From Oscillospiraceae bacterium (GTDB taxonomy: Bacteria; Bacillota; Clostridia; Oscillospirales; UBA929): a stretch of 64,000 nt of DNA. The notes beneath the pieces were generated by a model. That model was not told the origin of the DNA. It worked only from the letters and a program-made list of their open reading frames with translations, and searched no databases. Positions 34,919 through 43,801 of the stretch are shown here, piece by piece. Location: the NCBI GenBank assembly GCA_009782215.1, contig WRKO01000001.1:62001-126000 (forward strand), read 5' to 3'. The position numbers and the translations under genes were made by a program. Positions within the stretch are counted from its first letter, which is position 1; each line of letters begins with the position of its first letter.

Positions 34919-37900
34919 GTGAAACGTATGACCGTCAGGCGAGCGCTGTCCCTTGTGATGGTTCTCGCGCTTATATCATCGCTATTGCCCGCGCGGGCTT
35001 TCGCGGCCGCCGAAACGGACGCCGCGGGGTGGGCGGACGACATAAGCGGCCACTGGGCCGAGGCCGCCGTTGATGCTTGCCATACATACGGCATCGTCAG
35101 CGGCTATAACGGCTCGTTCAGGCCGGACGACGACATCACCCGCGCGGAGCTTGCCGTGATGATCAACCGCGCGTTCGGGTACAACGCCCGTGAGGAAGCG
35201 CGTGAAACCGTTCACTACGCGGACTTGGCGCCGGACAAATGGTATACGGAAGACGTCCAAACCCTCGCCGTGTTCGGGTTCATCGGGGATGACGGGGACG
35301 GGAGGATTGAGCCGGAAGCGCCCATCACACGCGAGCAGGCGACCGTCCTTTTGTATCAAATCCTGCGCATGACGGAGACGGGGACGGATGAAACCCGTTT
35401 TACCGATATGGGCGGCGTATCCTCAACGGCCGCCGGCGCGGTGCTGGCGATGGAGCAATCCGGCTACATCGCGGGGTATAACGGCCGGTTCATGCCGCAA
35501 AAAAACCTTTCGCGCGGCGAAGCGGCGCAGCTTTTGTTTAATGTATTCAACGAGATGATTGACGGGGACTTGGACGCGGGCGGCAGGACGTATCGAAACG
35601 CCGTCGTCCGCAAGCCGGGCGTCGTCCTGCAAAACGCCGTCATTGCCGGCGACCTTCTGATTACCGAGGGCGTGGGCGACGGCGACGTGAGGCTCCGCTC
35701 CGTTCATATAGACGGGCGGCTGCTTGTCACGGGCGGCGGGGAAAACTCCATCTACCTTGAGGACGTCACGGTCGGCGGCGGTATCGTTGTGGACAAGCTG
35801 TCCGCCGCGGGCGAACAGCCGGTGCGCATCCATATCGTTCAGTCAAACCACACCCTTGTTATCTACGAGGGTTCCGCGCGAGAGATTGTGGTGGATAACC
35901 TCGACGTCATCATTGACAGGGGCGGCGGAAAAACCGTTCTGAATATATACGAGTCGGAAAACGAAAAGCCGGAGGTCATCCTCCATGAAAACGCGTCGGT
36001 GGGCGTGATTGTCGTCAATATGCCCGCGCGCATCGGCGGAAGCGGCACGGTGTCTGAAATCATCATCGGCGCGGGCGGCGTGGAAATCGACCCGGAGCTG
36101 GGCGTTTTGCCGGAGGATATAACCATCGCGGACGGCGTCTATATCATCGTGGAAGACGGCGTGGCCGTCGGCTCGACCACCGACGGCAGCCGCAACAACA
36201 TATGGGTTTTCGAGGAAGCCGAGTACCACACCGTCACCTTCGACGCCAACGGCGGCGAGGGCGAGATGGAAGACCTCGCCAACATTCCGCACAATTCCGC
36301 AAGGCAGCTCCCGCCGAACACGTTTAAGCTGAAAGACTACGCCTTTAACGGCTGGTCTGCCGACGCGGACGGCTTGGATGAGACGCGCTACCCAGACGGC
36401 GGCGACATCACCGTCACCTCCGACATCACCCTGTACGCCCAATGGCTCATCCGCGCCCTGAAACCGATAGAGGTTACCTTTGACGCGGCGGATATGACTC
36501 TCTCCAATGTAACCCCGCGTATGAGCTATTCAGTGGACGGCGGCGAGACTTGGTTTCCTGAATCAAAGCCAATCTTGGAAGAAGATATTGACGTTTCGCA
36601 CGGTATATGGGTTCGCGACGACGGCGATTGGATTGACTGCGCTCCGTCCTACCCGCATAAAATCGAGCTGACCCGCTTCGGCTCACCCGCCACCGTAGGC
36701 GCGACGCATGAAACAGGCCCGGAAGAGGAAGACGGCTCGCTGACCGGCGTAACCGCCGCGATGCAATACCGTTTGCTGCCCTCCGGCGATTGGACGGACT
36801 GCGGCGGCACGACCGTGCCCGATCTCGCGCCCGGAGTCTACGAGGTGCGCTATAAAGGCGCGGGGACGGTTCTGCCCGGCCTCCCGGCTACCGTGCGCGT
36901 CAAGGCATGGCTGACCGGCGCCGCAACCATCACGGGAACATTTGAAATCGGCGAAACCCTCACCGTCAAGACCGACGGCGTAACAAACGCCCTCGGCGAC
37001 TTCAGCTACCAATGGAAAGCGGACGGCACAGACATCCCCGGCGCGACCGGCGAAACCTATACGCTGACCGGCGCCGACGCGGGAAAAACCATCACCTGCG
37101 AAGTCCGCAGCGCTGAAACCGTTGGTTTTGTTACCGCCACGGGAGAAGTGGTGGCGTATGATATTGTGGTAACCATGATTGAGCCGACAGGAGCCGATTC
37201 GCTTACGGCGCTCCCAACCAAAGGCCGCCAAGGGGATTCTGTTGTCTTGTCTTACGTGTTGGCCGATATTGAAGACAACAATTTCTTGGATATTTACTAT
37301 GGCAGTTCGATTGGAGAAAGAGTAAATTCCGCAGGAGCAGACACAATAAATTACACAGTATCCGGCACACACGCAATTAACGGCGCCATTACAATCCGCG
37401 CTATTTTTACACATACAGATAAAACCATACAGACATTTTCATTCGCGGAAGAATCCGTAACCAAAGTTTATGGGGCGGCGGCGTTCACGAATACCTTTGA
37501 CAATCCGGGCGAAAGCACAGGTGAAACCACATATGTTAGCAGTAATGTGTCTGTTGCCACAGTAGATTCCAGCGGAAGTGTCATCATTGTTGGTGTGGGA
37601 ACCACTGATATTATCGCTACCAAGGAGGGCGATGTTACCTACGCGAGGGCTATAACTTTCTACACGCTCACCGTCGACCCCAAACCCCTCACCATCACCG
37701 GCGTAAATGCGACGAATCGCGTATATGACGGGACTATAAGTGTCGAGCTGGAAGGCGGGGCGCTTGCGGGTGGGTTGGTAGGCGATGATGTGGTAAACTT
37801 TACGTTAGGCCGCGGCACCGCCGCAAGCAAAGACGTGGGGCCACAGGCTGTCACAACCAACATAACGCTTGACAACCCGAACTACACCTTGACGCAGCCA

Positions 37901-40729
37901 ACCTATGTCACGGTGACCATCACGCCCAAGCCCCTCACCATCACCGGCGTGAAAGGGGTAGACCGCGCATATAACGGCAGCACAACCGTCGCGCTGGAGG
38001 GCGGGACGCTTGTGGACGTGGAAAGCGATGATATAGCCGGGGTAGGCTTCGACTTAGGCGTCGGCACAGCCGCCGGTAAAGACGTGGATACATGGGCTGT
38101 CACAACCAGCATAACGCTTAACGGGGAGTTTATGAACAACTACGAGTTGGAATATCAACCGACGGACGTTACGGTAAATATCACGCCCAAACCCCTCACC
38201 ATCACCGGCGTGGCGGCGACAACCCGCACGTATGACGCCAAACGAGAAGTCGCGCTGACAGGCGGGGCGCTTGTGGGTGTGGTAGACGATGAAGATGTCG
38301 GTTTCACGCTGGGCGAGGGTACGATGGCTGATAAGAGCGCGGGAACGGGGCAAGCGGTCACAACCAGCATAACGCTTACTGACGGCACTCACTCGGCGGA
38401 CAACTACGAGCTGACGCAGCCGGAATATGTCACGGTGGATATTGACAAAGCGCCCCTCACCATTACCGGCGTGACGGCGGTGGGCCGCGCGTATGACGGG
38501 ACGACTGCCGTTGTGTTGACGGGCGGGAAGCTTGAGGGTGTGCTGACAGGCGATACGGTGGGCTTTACGTTGGGCAGCGGCACAATGATACCCAACGCGG
38601 ACGCGGGCGACAACAAAACAGTTGACACAGCCATACAACTCACCGGCGCGGACGAGGGCAACTACGAGCTGACGCAGCCGACAGAAGATATTATAGTGGA
38701 TATCACGAGAAAAAGCCTTACCGTCAATAACGTAAAGGCGGCAGACCGCCCATATGAGCCGGATAATTTGGACGTCGAACTGACGGGTGAGCTTGTAGGT
38801 GTGCTTACCAGCATAGGCGATTGGGTAGACTTCATAGGTGTCGGAGAAATGGCCGACACAAACGCGGGGAGCAACAAGCCTGTCACATCAAAATCATCTC
38901 TTGATGGCCCAACCGCGCATAACTACGAGCTGACACAGCCGACGGGTATTACGGTGACTATCAGCAAGGCCGACCCCGTTGTGAGTTGGCCGGCCATAGG
39001 CGTCCCTTATGAAGAGGAGAAGGTGCTGAAACTGAGCGATATACCTCTTGGGGGGTATACAAACGACCCCTCGGGGACGTTTGCTTGGGTCAATCCCGAC
39101 GATGAGGCCGGAAGCGTGGGGGATAACCTACAGCATCAAATGAGATTTACCCCAACTGATACAGATAATTACAACGTGATATATGAAGATGTAACCGTCA
39201 TGGTTGGGCAAATTCCCGCTGAGGTTACCGCATGGCCAGACGTGGTAACGGCATATTACGGACAAACGCTGTCCGAAGTGACAATATCAAGCGGCTCAAG
39301 TAATACGCCGGGAGAATTTGCTTGGGATTGGGAAGACGATGAATACAATCTTGATGAACAGTTTTCTCGGGGAGAAAAAACACGTAAAATGGTGTTCAAT
39401 CCGACTGATACTGCAATCTACCTCCCAGTTCAAAGAGACATCACCTTTACGGTGGAAAAGAGACCCCTTACCATAGAATTTACCGACATACTTTCCCCTT
39501 TGAACGAAACGGCAGAGCTGGAGCTGGACGTTGTCGGGGATGATGATATTGGTCTGGAGATGACTGCGGTGACTGGGCTTACGTGGTCATTCGACGAAAA
39601 AATCTTGACTGTGACCTATGACGGTACCACAGCGTTTTCCTCCGGCTCCGCATCGCTCACATTCACCACCAACAACCCCAACTACACGATTGAAGACCCC
39701 ACCCCCATCCAAATCCGCGACGGCCAATCCACCGACACCGCAATCCCCGTCCGCCAAGACAACGTCGCGGTGTTCAACGCCTATGCCAACACCACCGCCG
39801 GCTTGGGGCTGCACTATGTGCAGGAGGAGGATATCACACTGACGCCGCCAGCGGAGGGCGACAGCAACTGGACGGCGATTGGGTCGGCGAGTACTCCGTT
39901 CACTGGCTCGTATGACGGCGGCGGGTATGTGATTGAGAATCTTGTGATAGTTTCAACCGTCGATAACCAAGGGTTGTTCGGGTTTGTTGGATCCGGCGGC
40001 GAAGTGAAAAATGCCGGGGTTCATGGGAACGTCAATGGGGGGTTGGATTATGGTTCGGCTATAGGCGGTATAGTGGGAGATAATAGAGGCGCTGTAAAAA
40101 ATTGCTATTTTACCGGAAGCGTCGAGGGCTTCCTTGATGTTGGCGGTGTGGCAGGGGCTAATAGCGGCACGATTGAAAACTGTTATGCCACCGGGACTGT
40201 TGAAGGGCTTGATGGTGTTGGCGGAGTGGTGGGGACTAATACCGACACAGGCATAGTTAAAAACTGCGTTGCACTAAATACCTCTGTAACCGGCGGTCAC
40301 CGTGTGGCAGGAAAAAGCACGGGAACACTAACAAACAACTACGCAATCGTGCCGGGTACTTGGGCGCTAATCGGTGAAACCACCATAAACGGTGCGGACA
40401 TTACGAGTGTCGACGATGTGCGGGATTTGCTGAAAGACTGTCCGGGCGGTGTGCCGGAGGGTTTGATTAACGATTTGCTTAGCAGTGGCAATGGCGGCGG
40501 CAGGAGCTTGGGGCGGACTGCGGATACCATCACGGACGAGACGGAGCCGTGGAAGGAGCCGGAGACGGTGGAGGTGCCGGGCGGCGGGGAGGAAACGGAG
40601 GAGCCGGATGATGACGACGGCGGTGACGACGACGGAGACGGCGAGGAATTGACGGAGGGGAGAATGACGGTGGAGGAAGCCATCGCCACGCTGAACAATC
40701 TGCTCTCGATGTGCAGCGCGGGCTGCTGA
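34919..40729 (+). CDS. Giant SLH-anchored surface protein with YDG and GLUG repeats
   Basis: 1,936 residues, GTG start after AGGGTGATC. Signal peptide ends near residue 30 (ARAFAAAE). Three SLH domains follow at the N-terminus (about 38-215; SGHWAEAAVDACHTYGIV). Then: a right-handed beta-helix-like region (about 220-425), an InlB-type repeat (TVTFDANGGEGEM, about 440-515), Ig-like domains (about 670-745), five YDG repeats (about 918-1350), MBG-like domains (to about 1600), a beta-helix with GLUG-type motifs (GGIVGDNRGAVKNCYFTGS and copies, about 1690-1800) and an acidic Asp/Glu tail. Probably a wall-attached adhesin or glycan-binding protein. The terminator after it is shared with the convergent gene. 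Confidence 0.87.
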   Translation: MKRMTVRRALSLVMVLALISSLLPARAFAAAETDAAGWADDISGHWAEAAVDACHTYGIVSGYNGSFRPDDDITRAELAVMINRAFGYNAREEARETVHYADLAPDKWYTEDVQTLAVFGFIGDDGDGRIEPEAPITREQATVLLYQILRMTETGTDETRFTDMGGVSSTAAGAVLAMEQSGYIAGYNGRFMPQKNLSRGEAAQLLFNVFNEMIDGDLDAGGRTYRNAVVRKPGVVLQNAVIAGDLLITEGVGDGDVRLRSVHIDGRLLVTGGGENSIYLEDVTVGGGIVVDKLSAAGEQPVRIHIVQSNHTLVIYEGSAREIVVDNLDVIIDRGGGKTVLNIYESENEKPEVILHENASVGVIVVNMPARIGGSGTVSEIIIGAGGVEIDPELGVLPEDITIADGVYIIVEDGVAVGSTTDGSRNNIWVFEEAEYHTVTFDANGGEGEMEDLANIPHNSARQLPPNTFKLKDYAFNGWSADADGLDETRYPDGGDITVTSDITLYAQWLIRALKPIEVTFDAADMTLSNVTPRMSYSVDGGETWFPESKPILEEDIDVSHGIWVRDDGDWIDCAPSYPHKIELTRFGSPATVGATHETGPEEEDGSLTGVTAAMQYRLLPSGDWTDCGGTTVPDLAPGVYEVRYKGAGTVLPGLPATVRVKAWLTGAATITGTFEIGETLTVKTDGVTNALGDFSYQWKADGTDIPGATGETYTLTGADAGKTITCEVRSAETVGFVTATGEVVAYDIVVTMIEPTGADSLTALPTKGRQGDSVVLSYVLADIEDNNFLDIYYGSSIGERVNSAGADTINYTVSGTHAINGAITIRAIFTHTDKTIQTFSFAEESVTKVYGAAAFTNTFDNPGESTGETTYVSSNVSVATVDSSGSVIIVGVGTTDIIATKEGDVTYARAITFYTLTVDPKPLTITGVNATNRVYDGTISVELEGGALAGGLVGDDVVNFTLGRGTAASKDVGPQAVTTNITLDNPNYTLTQPTYVTVTITPKPLTITGVKGVDRAYNGSTTVALEGGTLVDVESDDIAGVGFDLGVGTAAGKDVDTWAVTTSITLNGEFMNNYELEYQPTDVTVNITPKPLTITGVAATTRTYDAKREVALTGGALVGVVDDEDVGFTLGEGTMADKSAGTGQAVTTSITLTDGTHSADNYELTQPEYVTVDIDKAPLTITGVTAVGRAYDGTTAVVLTGGKLEGVLTGDTVGFTLGSGTMIPNADAGDNKTVDTAIQLTGADEGNYELTQPTEDIIVDITRKSLTVNNVKAADRPYEPDNLDVELTGELVGVLTSIGDWVDFIGVGEMADTNAGSNKPVTSKSSLDGPTAHNYELTQPTGITVTISKADPVVSWPAIGVPYEEEKVLKLSDIPLGGYTNDPSGTFAWVNPDDEAGSVGDNLQHQMRFTPTDTDNYNVIYEDVTVMVGQIPAEVTAWPDVVTAYYGQTLSEVTISSGSSNTPGEFAWDWEDDEYNLDEQFSRGEKTRKMVFNPTDTAIYLPVQRDITFTVEKRPLTIEFTDILSPLNETAELELDVVGDDDIGLEMTAVTGLTWSFDEKILTVTYDGTTAFSSGSASLTFTTNNPNYTIEDPTPIQIRDGQSTDTAIPVRQDNVAVFNAYANTTAGLGLHYVQEEDITLTPPAEGDSNWTAIGSASTPFTGSYDGGGYVIENLVIVSTVDNQGLFGFVGSGGEVKNAGVHGNVNGGLDYGSAIGGIVGDNRGAVKNCYFTGSVEGFLDVGGVAGANSGTIENCYATGTVEGLDGVGGVVGTNTDTGIVKNCVALNTSVTGGHRVAGKSTGTLTNNYAIVPGTWALIGETTINGADITSVDDVRDLLKDCPGGVPEGLINDLLSSGNGGGRSLGRTADTITDETEPWKEPETVEVPGGGEETEEPDDDDGGDDDGDGEELTEGRMTVEEAIATLNNLLSMCSAGC
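37673..38967 (+). repeat. Five tandem YDG-type repeats within the SLH protein
   Basis: Units of roughly 80-90 codons each beginning near PKPLTITGV or a variant (APLTITGV, KSLTVNNV) followed by RxYDG, VALxGG, VGFTLGxGT and NYELTQPxxVTV. The copies differ in sequence, so this is an old protein-level repeat. Confidence 0.85.
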
Positions 40730-40744
40730 CAAAATAATAAAAGA

Positions 40745-40771
40745 ACACCCCCCGGCGATGCCGGGGGGTGT
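40745..40771. terminator. Bidirectional terminator between convergent surface-protein genes
   Basis: ACACCCCCCGGC / GCCGGGGGGTGT with a 3-base loop. The minus-strand exit runs into TCTTTTATTATTTTG, a good T-run; the plus-strand exit is weaker (GTTACTATT). Confidence 0.85.
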
Positions 40772-40775
40772 GTTA

Positions 40776-42905
40776 CTATTCGTCGTCTTCTTCGATTGGG
40801 GGGTCGTCTTCCGGCGGCAGGGCGTCTTCTTCCTTGGCGTATTCGTCGTTTTCATACTCATCAGGCTCATACTCGTATTCATCATGCCCGTATTCGTCCT
40901 CCGGCGCGGCGCCAAGGTCGGGCGCGGTATCGGCCAGAATGGCGGCTCTCCAGTTTTCAATGTCGGTTTTGTTGTCTTCGTAGGGGCCGATGAAAAGGCT
41001 GGAACCGACAACCTCCCATTTCCCGCTTCTCGAGGCGGGGTTGCGGTTCTCCCACACAAGGGCGAGGACGCCGCTCTCGCTTTCGGTGCTGCCGGTGGGG
41101 CCGTCTTTGGTGTGTTTCGCCGTGCTTCGTATGAAGATTCCGTCAATCACGGTCGGGCGTATTTTTTTGTCCAGCTTAACATTTTTGACTTTGCCGTCTT
41201 CTCTAATCGCGTAATCCTTCGGAACCTTGTTTTGCACGACCAAACCTTGCGGGACAGCCACAAACTCCCACTGGGAGGCAATCTGAATCGTCTGCACGGC
41301 GCTGGCGGGCTTTTTGCCGGCCATTGTGAACACGCGCACCGGGGCGGAGCCGGATGTGTTAAGGTTGCTCTCAAAGGAGCCGCTGCTTAGGCTGTTCGCG
41401 TTAAACGGCTCCCAATTAGAGTTTTCTGCCGTGAGGTTGAACGCCTGTCCCTCTTTGAGCCGCACAGCAAGTCTTTTGTAGTCGGGCTTGGCGTTGGGCG
41501 TTTTCTGCTGGGACAGGGCGTTTACCTTGACCGGCTTGGCGCTTGGGATATATTTGCCTGATTCTACATGGGCGCAAACCCGGAAGAAGTATGTCGTTCT
41601 GAAGGGCTTGCCGTCCGCTTTAAGCGGCTCCACGTTCTTGACATTGCCTTCGTCGTAGGTCTCCCATTTGTCTGTGGCCGCCAGCTTTTTCCCGTCCGCC
41701 GGCAGGGCGATTTCCATATTCTCAAACGGCACATCGGAGATATCGCTGCTCAGAGCGTCTTCTTTCGCCGTGGCGTGCCATTTGCCGGGGGTGCCGGCCG
41801 TATTGTCGGCGCCGATGACGTAGTTGGGGACGAGCTTGTCGGTTTTTCCGCGCTTTTCAATCTTTTCAAAGGTGATGGTGACTGCGCCGTCCGCGGGGCC
41901 TTTGGGTCTTCTCGCGTTGTACTTATCCGTTATCTTGAGGACGCCGCCCTTGTTAATCAGGCGGGCGATGGCCGCCGCGTCCGGCGAGCCCGCTTTCCAT
42001 TTGTCGTCAACTGCATATCCGGCTACGGTGAAAGCCCCCGGAGTGAACGTCTCGGTATGGAGGTTGAGCGTGACGATTTCTTTGTTGGCTTCGTTGTTGT
42101 GGGGGACAACCCCGCTCCAGATGTATCGCAGGGGGATTTCATACGTTTCCGATTTGTTGAGGTTGGCTCCGGCGGGGGGGGCTCGTGTGATGGTGACTTC
42201 GACTTTGATGGAGCCGTGTTCTGTTTTGTCCGGGTCTCCCGCATCGAACGCCGCGGGGTCGCTTTCTTCTACCGTTATCGTGATACCGCTGCCAATATCA
42301 TAATTCTCCAAGAGCTGATTTTGGATGTCCGCAGCTTTGTTTTCAATGACGGTCATCGCGGAGTCTTGTGTCCACGGTTCTGACGTTGGAGCCGGCTGGA
42401 GCTTGAGGGCGATACCGCTGAGTTCAGCTTCGATATCGACGGGTTCCTTGACGGTAATCGTGAATGTGGCGGTTCCGCTTGATTCCGGTCTGGTATCATT
42501 GATATGGATTGTATACACATCGGGGGACAGACTGTCAAGCAAAGTCTTGGTAGGCCAATCACTAGACGCGGTTCGAATACGCCCATTCACTAAAATAAGA
42601 CCATCTAAATCAGTGCTGCCATTTTTTGTTTCAACGCTGACAACAACATTGCTGCCAGAATCTACAGACCCAGGTATCCACTCGCCGTCCTTTTCGATTT
42701 CATATACAATAATCAAATTAACCCCTGTCAGCACATCCTCTGTTGCCGCGCCTTGGTAAAAAGTATAATCCGATTGAGTTGTATTAAGTATAATCAGTCT
42801 GTGTGCAGACGAAGTTTCCCCGTCTGCGACCGCGGGGAGGGCTAGGGAGCCGGTGCAGAGGGCTAGGGTTATGAAGAGGGAGATAATTCGTAATAATTTT
42901 TTCAT
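40776..42905 (-). CDS. Secreted protein of unknown function with acidic DEYE-rich tail
   Basis: 709 residues. Signal peptide MKKLLRIISLFITLALCTGSLALPAVA. The body is beta-rich with Ig or fibronectin-like patches (TATFTITVKEPVDIEAEL, VYTIHIND) but no domain I can name; there is no SLH, sortase or membrane anchor. The last ~45 residues are almost all Asp, Glu, Tyr and Pro (EYGHDEYEYEPDEYENDEYA), which would bind cations. Possibly a calcium-dependent component of the surface layer. AAGGAGG precedes the ATG and a clear promoter lies upstream. Confidence 0.72.
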   Translation of the reverse strand: MKKLLRIISLFITLALCTGSLALPAVADGETSSAHRLIILNTTQSDYTFYQGAATEDVLTGVNLIIVYEIEKDGEWIPGSVDSGSNVVVSVETKNGSTDLDGLILVNGRIRTASSDWPTKTLLDSLSPDVYTIHINDTRPESSGTATFTITVKEPVDIEAELSGIALKLQPAPTSEPWTQDSAMTVIENKAADIQNQLLENYDIGSGITITVEESDPAAFDAGDPDKTEHGSIKVEVTITRAPPAGANLNKSETYEIPLRYIWSGVVPHNNEANKEIVTLNLHTETFTPGAFTVAGYAVDDKWKAGSPDAAAIARLINKGGVLKITDKYNARRPKGPADGAVTITFEKIEKRGKTDKLVPNYVIGADNTAGTPGKWHATAKEDALSSDISDVPFENMEIALPADGKKLAATDKWETYDEGNVKNVEPLKADGKPFRTTYFFRVCAHVESGKYIPSAKPVKVNALSQQKTPNAKPDYKRLAVRLKEGQAFNLTAENSNWEPFNANSLSSGSFESNLNTSGSAPVRVFTMAGKKPASAVQTIQIASQWEFVAVPQGLVVQNKVPKDYAIREDGKVKNVKLDKKIRPTVIDGIFIRSTAKHTKDGPTGSTESESGVLALVWENRNPASRSGKWEVVGSSLFIGPYEDNKTDIENWRAAILADTAPDLGAAPEDEYGHDEYEYEPDEYENDEYAKEEDALPPEDDPPIEEDDE

Positions 42906-42953
42906 TTGTAAGAACCTCCTTGCCGCTTATAGAATTTATATCGTTACAGATCA

Positions 42954-42982
42954 AGTATAACATAAGTCTTTTTAAGCGTCAA
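42954..42982 (-). promoter_or_regulatory. Promoter of the acidic-tail secreted protein gene
   Basis: Minus strand TTGACG (42982-42977), 17-bp spacer, TATACT (42959-42954) with TG two bases before it. Confidence 0.8.
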
Positions 42983-43036
42983 GTTTCAGAAAAAAGATTG
43001 CCTGCCCGGCGGCAAAAGCGGGGACAGCCGGAAGCG

Positions 43037-43096
43037 GGAGGGCGAATGGGGCCTCCGGCCCTCCCGTGAATGAAACCCTCCCTCCCGGGCAATACT
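43037..43096 (+). promoter_or_regulatory. sigG upstream region with hairpin and possible forespore-type promoter
   Basis: GGGAGGGC/GCCCTCCC arms (43037-43065) form a strong hairpin. Just after it GAATG (43068-43072), a 17-bp gap and CAATACT (43090-43096) loosely resemble the sigma-F/sigma-G type GHATR ... CATWHTA, matching the -35 but only part of the -10. No sigma-A promoter is evident. Confidence 0.25.
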
Positions 43097-43119
43097 GACG
43101 GGGAAGGGGAGGGACGGCC

Positions 43120-43452
43120 ATGCGGAGCGGAACGGCGCGCGGCGGTTCGCCGCAAACCAAGGTGGAGATTTGCGGGGTCAATACATCCAAACTCAAAGTC
43201 CTCCCCGGCGACAAGACGATGGAGCTGCTGGGCAGGGTGAAGCAAGGCGACACAAACGCGCGGGATGAACTGATCTCGGGCAACCTTCGCCTTGTGCTAA
43301 GCGTAATCCAGCGCTTTGCCGGACGCGGCGAAATGGCCGACGACCTTTTTCAGGTGGGCTGCGTCGGCCTGATTAAGTCTATTGATAATTTTGACATCAC
43401 CCAAAACGTACGGTTTTCAACCTACGCGGTACCGATGATTGTCTTACTTTGA
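43120..43452 (+). pseudogene. sigG: sigG, 5' part (RNA polymerase sporulation sigma factor SigG), interrupted
   Basis: 110 residues, of which the first 107 are SigG. VEICGVNTSKL near the start is the SigG hallmark; region 2 follows (NLRLVLSVIQRF, DDLFQVGCVGLIKSIDNFD, NVRFSTYAVPMI). After codon 107 the frame enters the inserted element and stops within 4 codons (VLL*). GGGGAGGG precedes the ATG. The 3' part resumes at 60550. As it stands the product would have core-binding region 2 but lack regions 3 and 4. Marked pseudogene only in the sense of interrupted: excision of the element at the shared CCGATGATT would restore a 278-codon-long frame. Confidence 0.93.
43432..43440 (+). other. Left attachment core of the sigG element
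   Basis: CCGATGATT, encoding P-M-I at SigG codons 105-107. Left of it the sequence is SigG; right of it (GTCTTACTTTGA) is element. The base before the repeat differs between the ends (a versus c), so the shared core is exactly 9 bp. Confidence 0.88.
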
Positions 43453-43476
43453 AACATAAACAAGGAGGCAATTACT

Positions 43477-43704
43477 ATGGCAGCATCCGTCCGCAAAGGG
43501 GCGTTCAAGGTGACGCGCAAAATCACGCTCTCGGGCGTGCCTCTCAGCGAGGAGGAATTCCTCGCGGGAATCCCTGCCGTCCAAACGATGGAGGCAGCTC
43601 TCGCCGCGGGGGTTGTCAACCACCAAGCGTTTGAGGAAAAGATGGAGCAGATTGAGTTGGTTTTGCTGCGAGCAAGGCGGAGAGAGGACGGAGGAGCGGA
43701 TTAG
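43477..43704 (+). CDS. Small protein at the left end of the sigG element, candidate directionality factor
   Basis: 75 residues, AAGGAGG before the ATG, beginning 36 bp inside the left junction and co-directional with sigG, so it may be transcribed from the sigG promoter when the element is in place. Basic N-terminus (SVRKGAFKVTRKITL), acidic/amphipathic middle, basic C-terminus (LLRARRRED). No family recognised. Being small, charged and next to an attachment site fits a recombination directionality factor, but that is inference. Confidence 0.6.
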   Translation: MAASVRKGAFKVTRKITLSGVPLSEEEFLAGIPAVQTMEAALAAGVVNHQAFEEKMEQIELVLLRARRREDGGAD

Positions 43705-43717
43705 TATGAAATTTTTG

Positions 43718-43746
43718 TAGACAGTTGGCACCCCGGATGTTATAAT
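43718..43746 (+). promoter_or_regulatory. Promoter of the giant SLH protein gene
   Basis: TAGACA (43718-43723), 17-bp spacer, perfect TATAAT (43741-43746) with extended TGt. Confidence 0.72.
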
Positions 43747-43801
43747 AAATCGGTTGTGCCGGTATTCAGCGCGCAGCCTACATACTTGGGAGGTAATCAT
43801 T

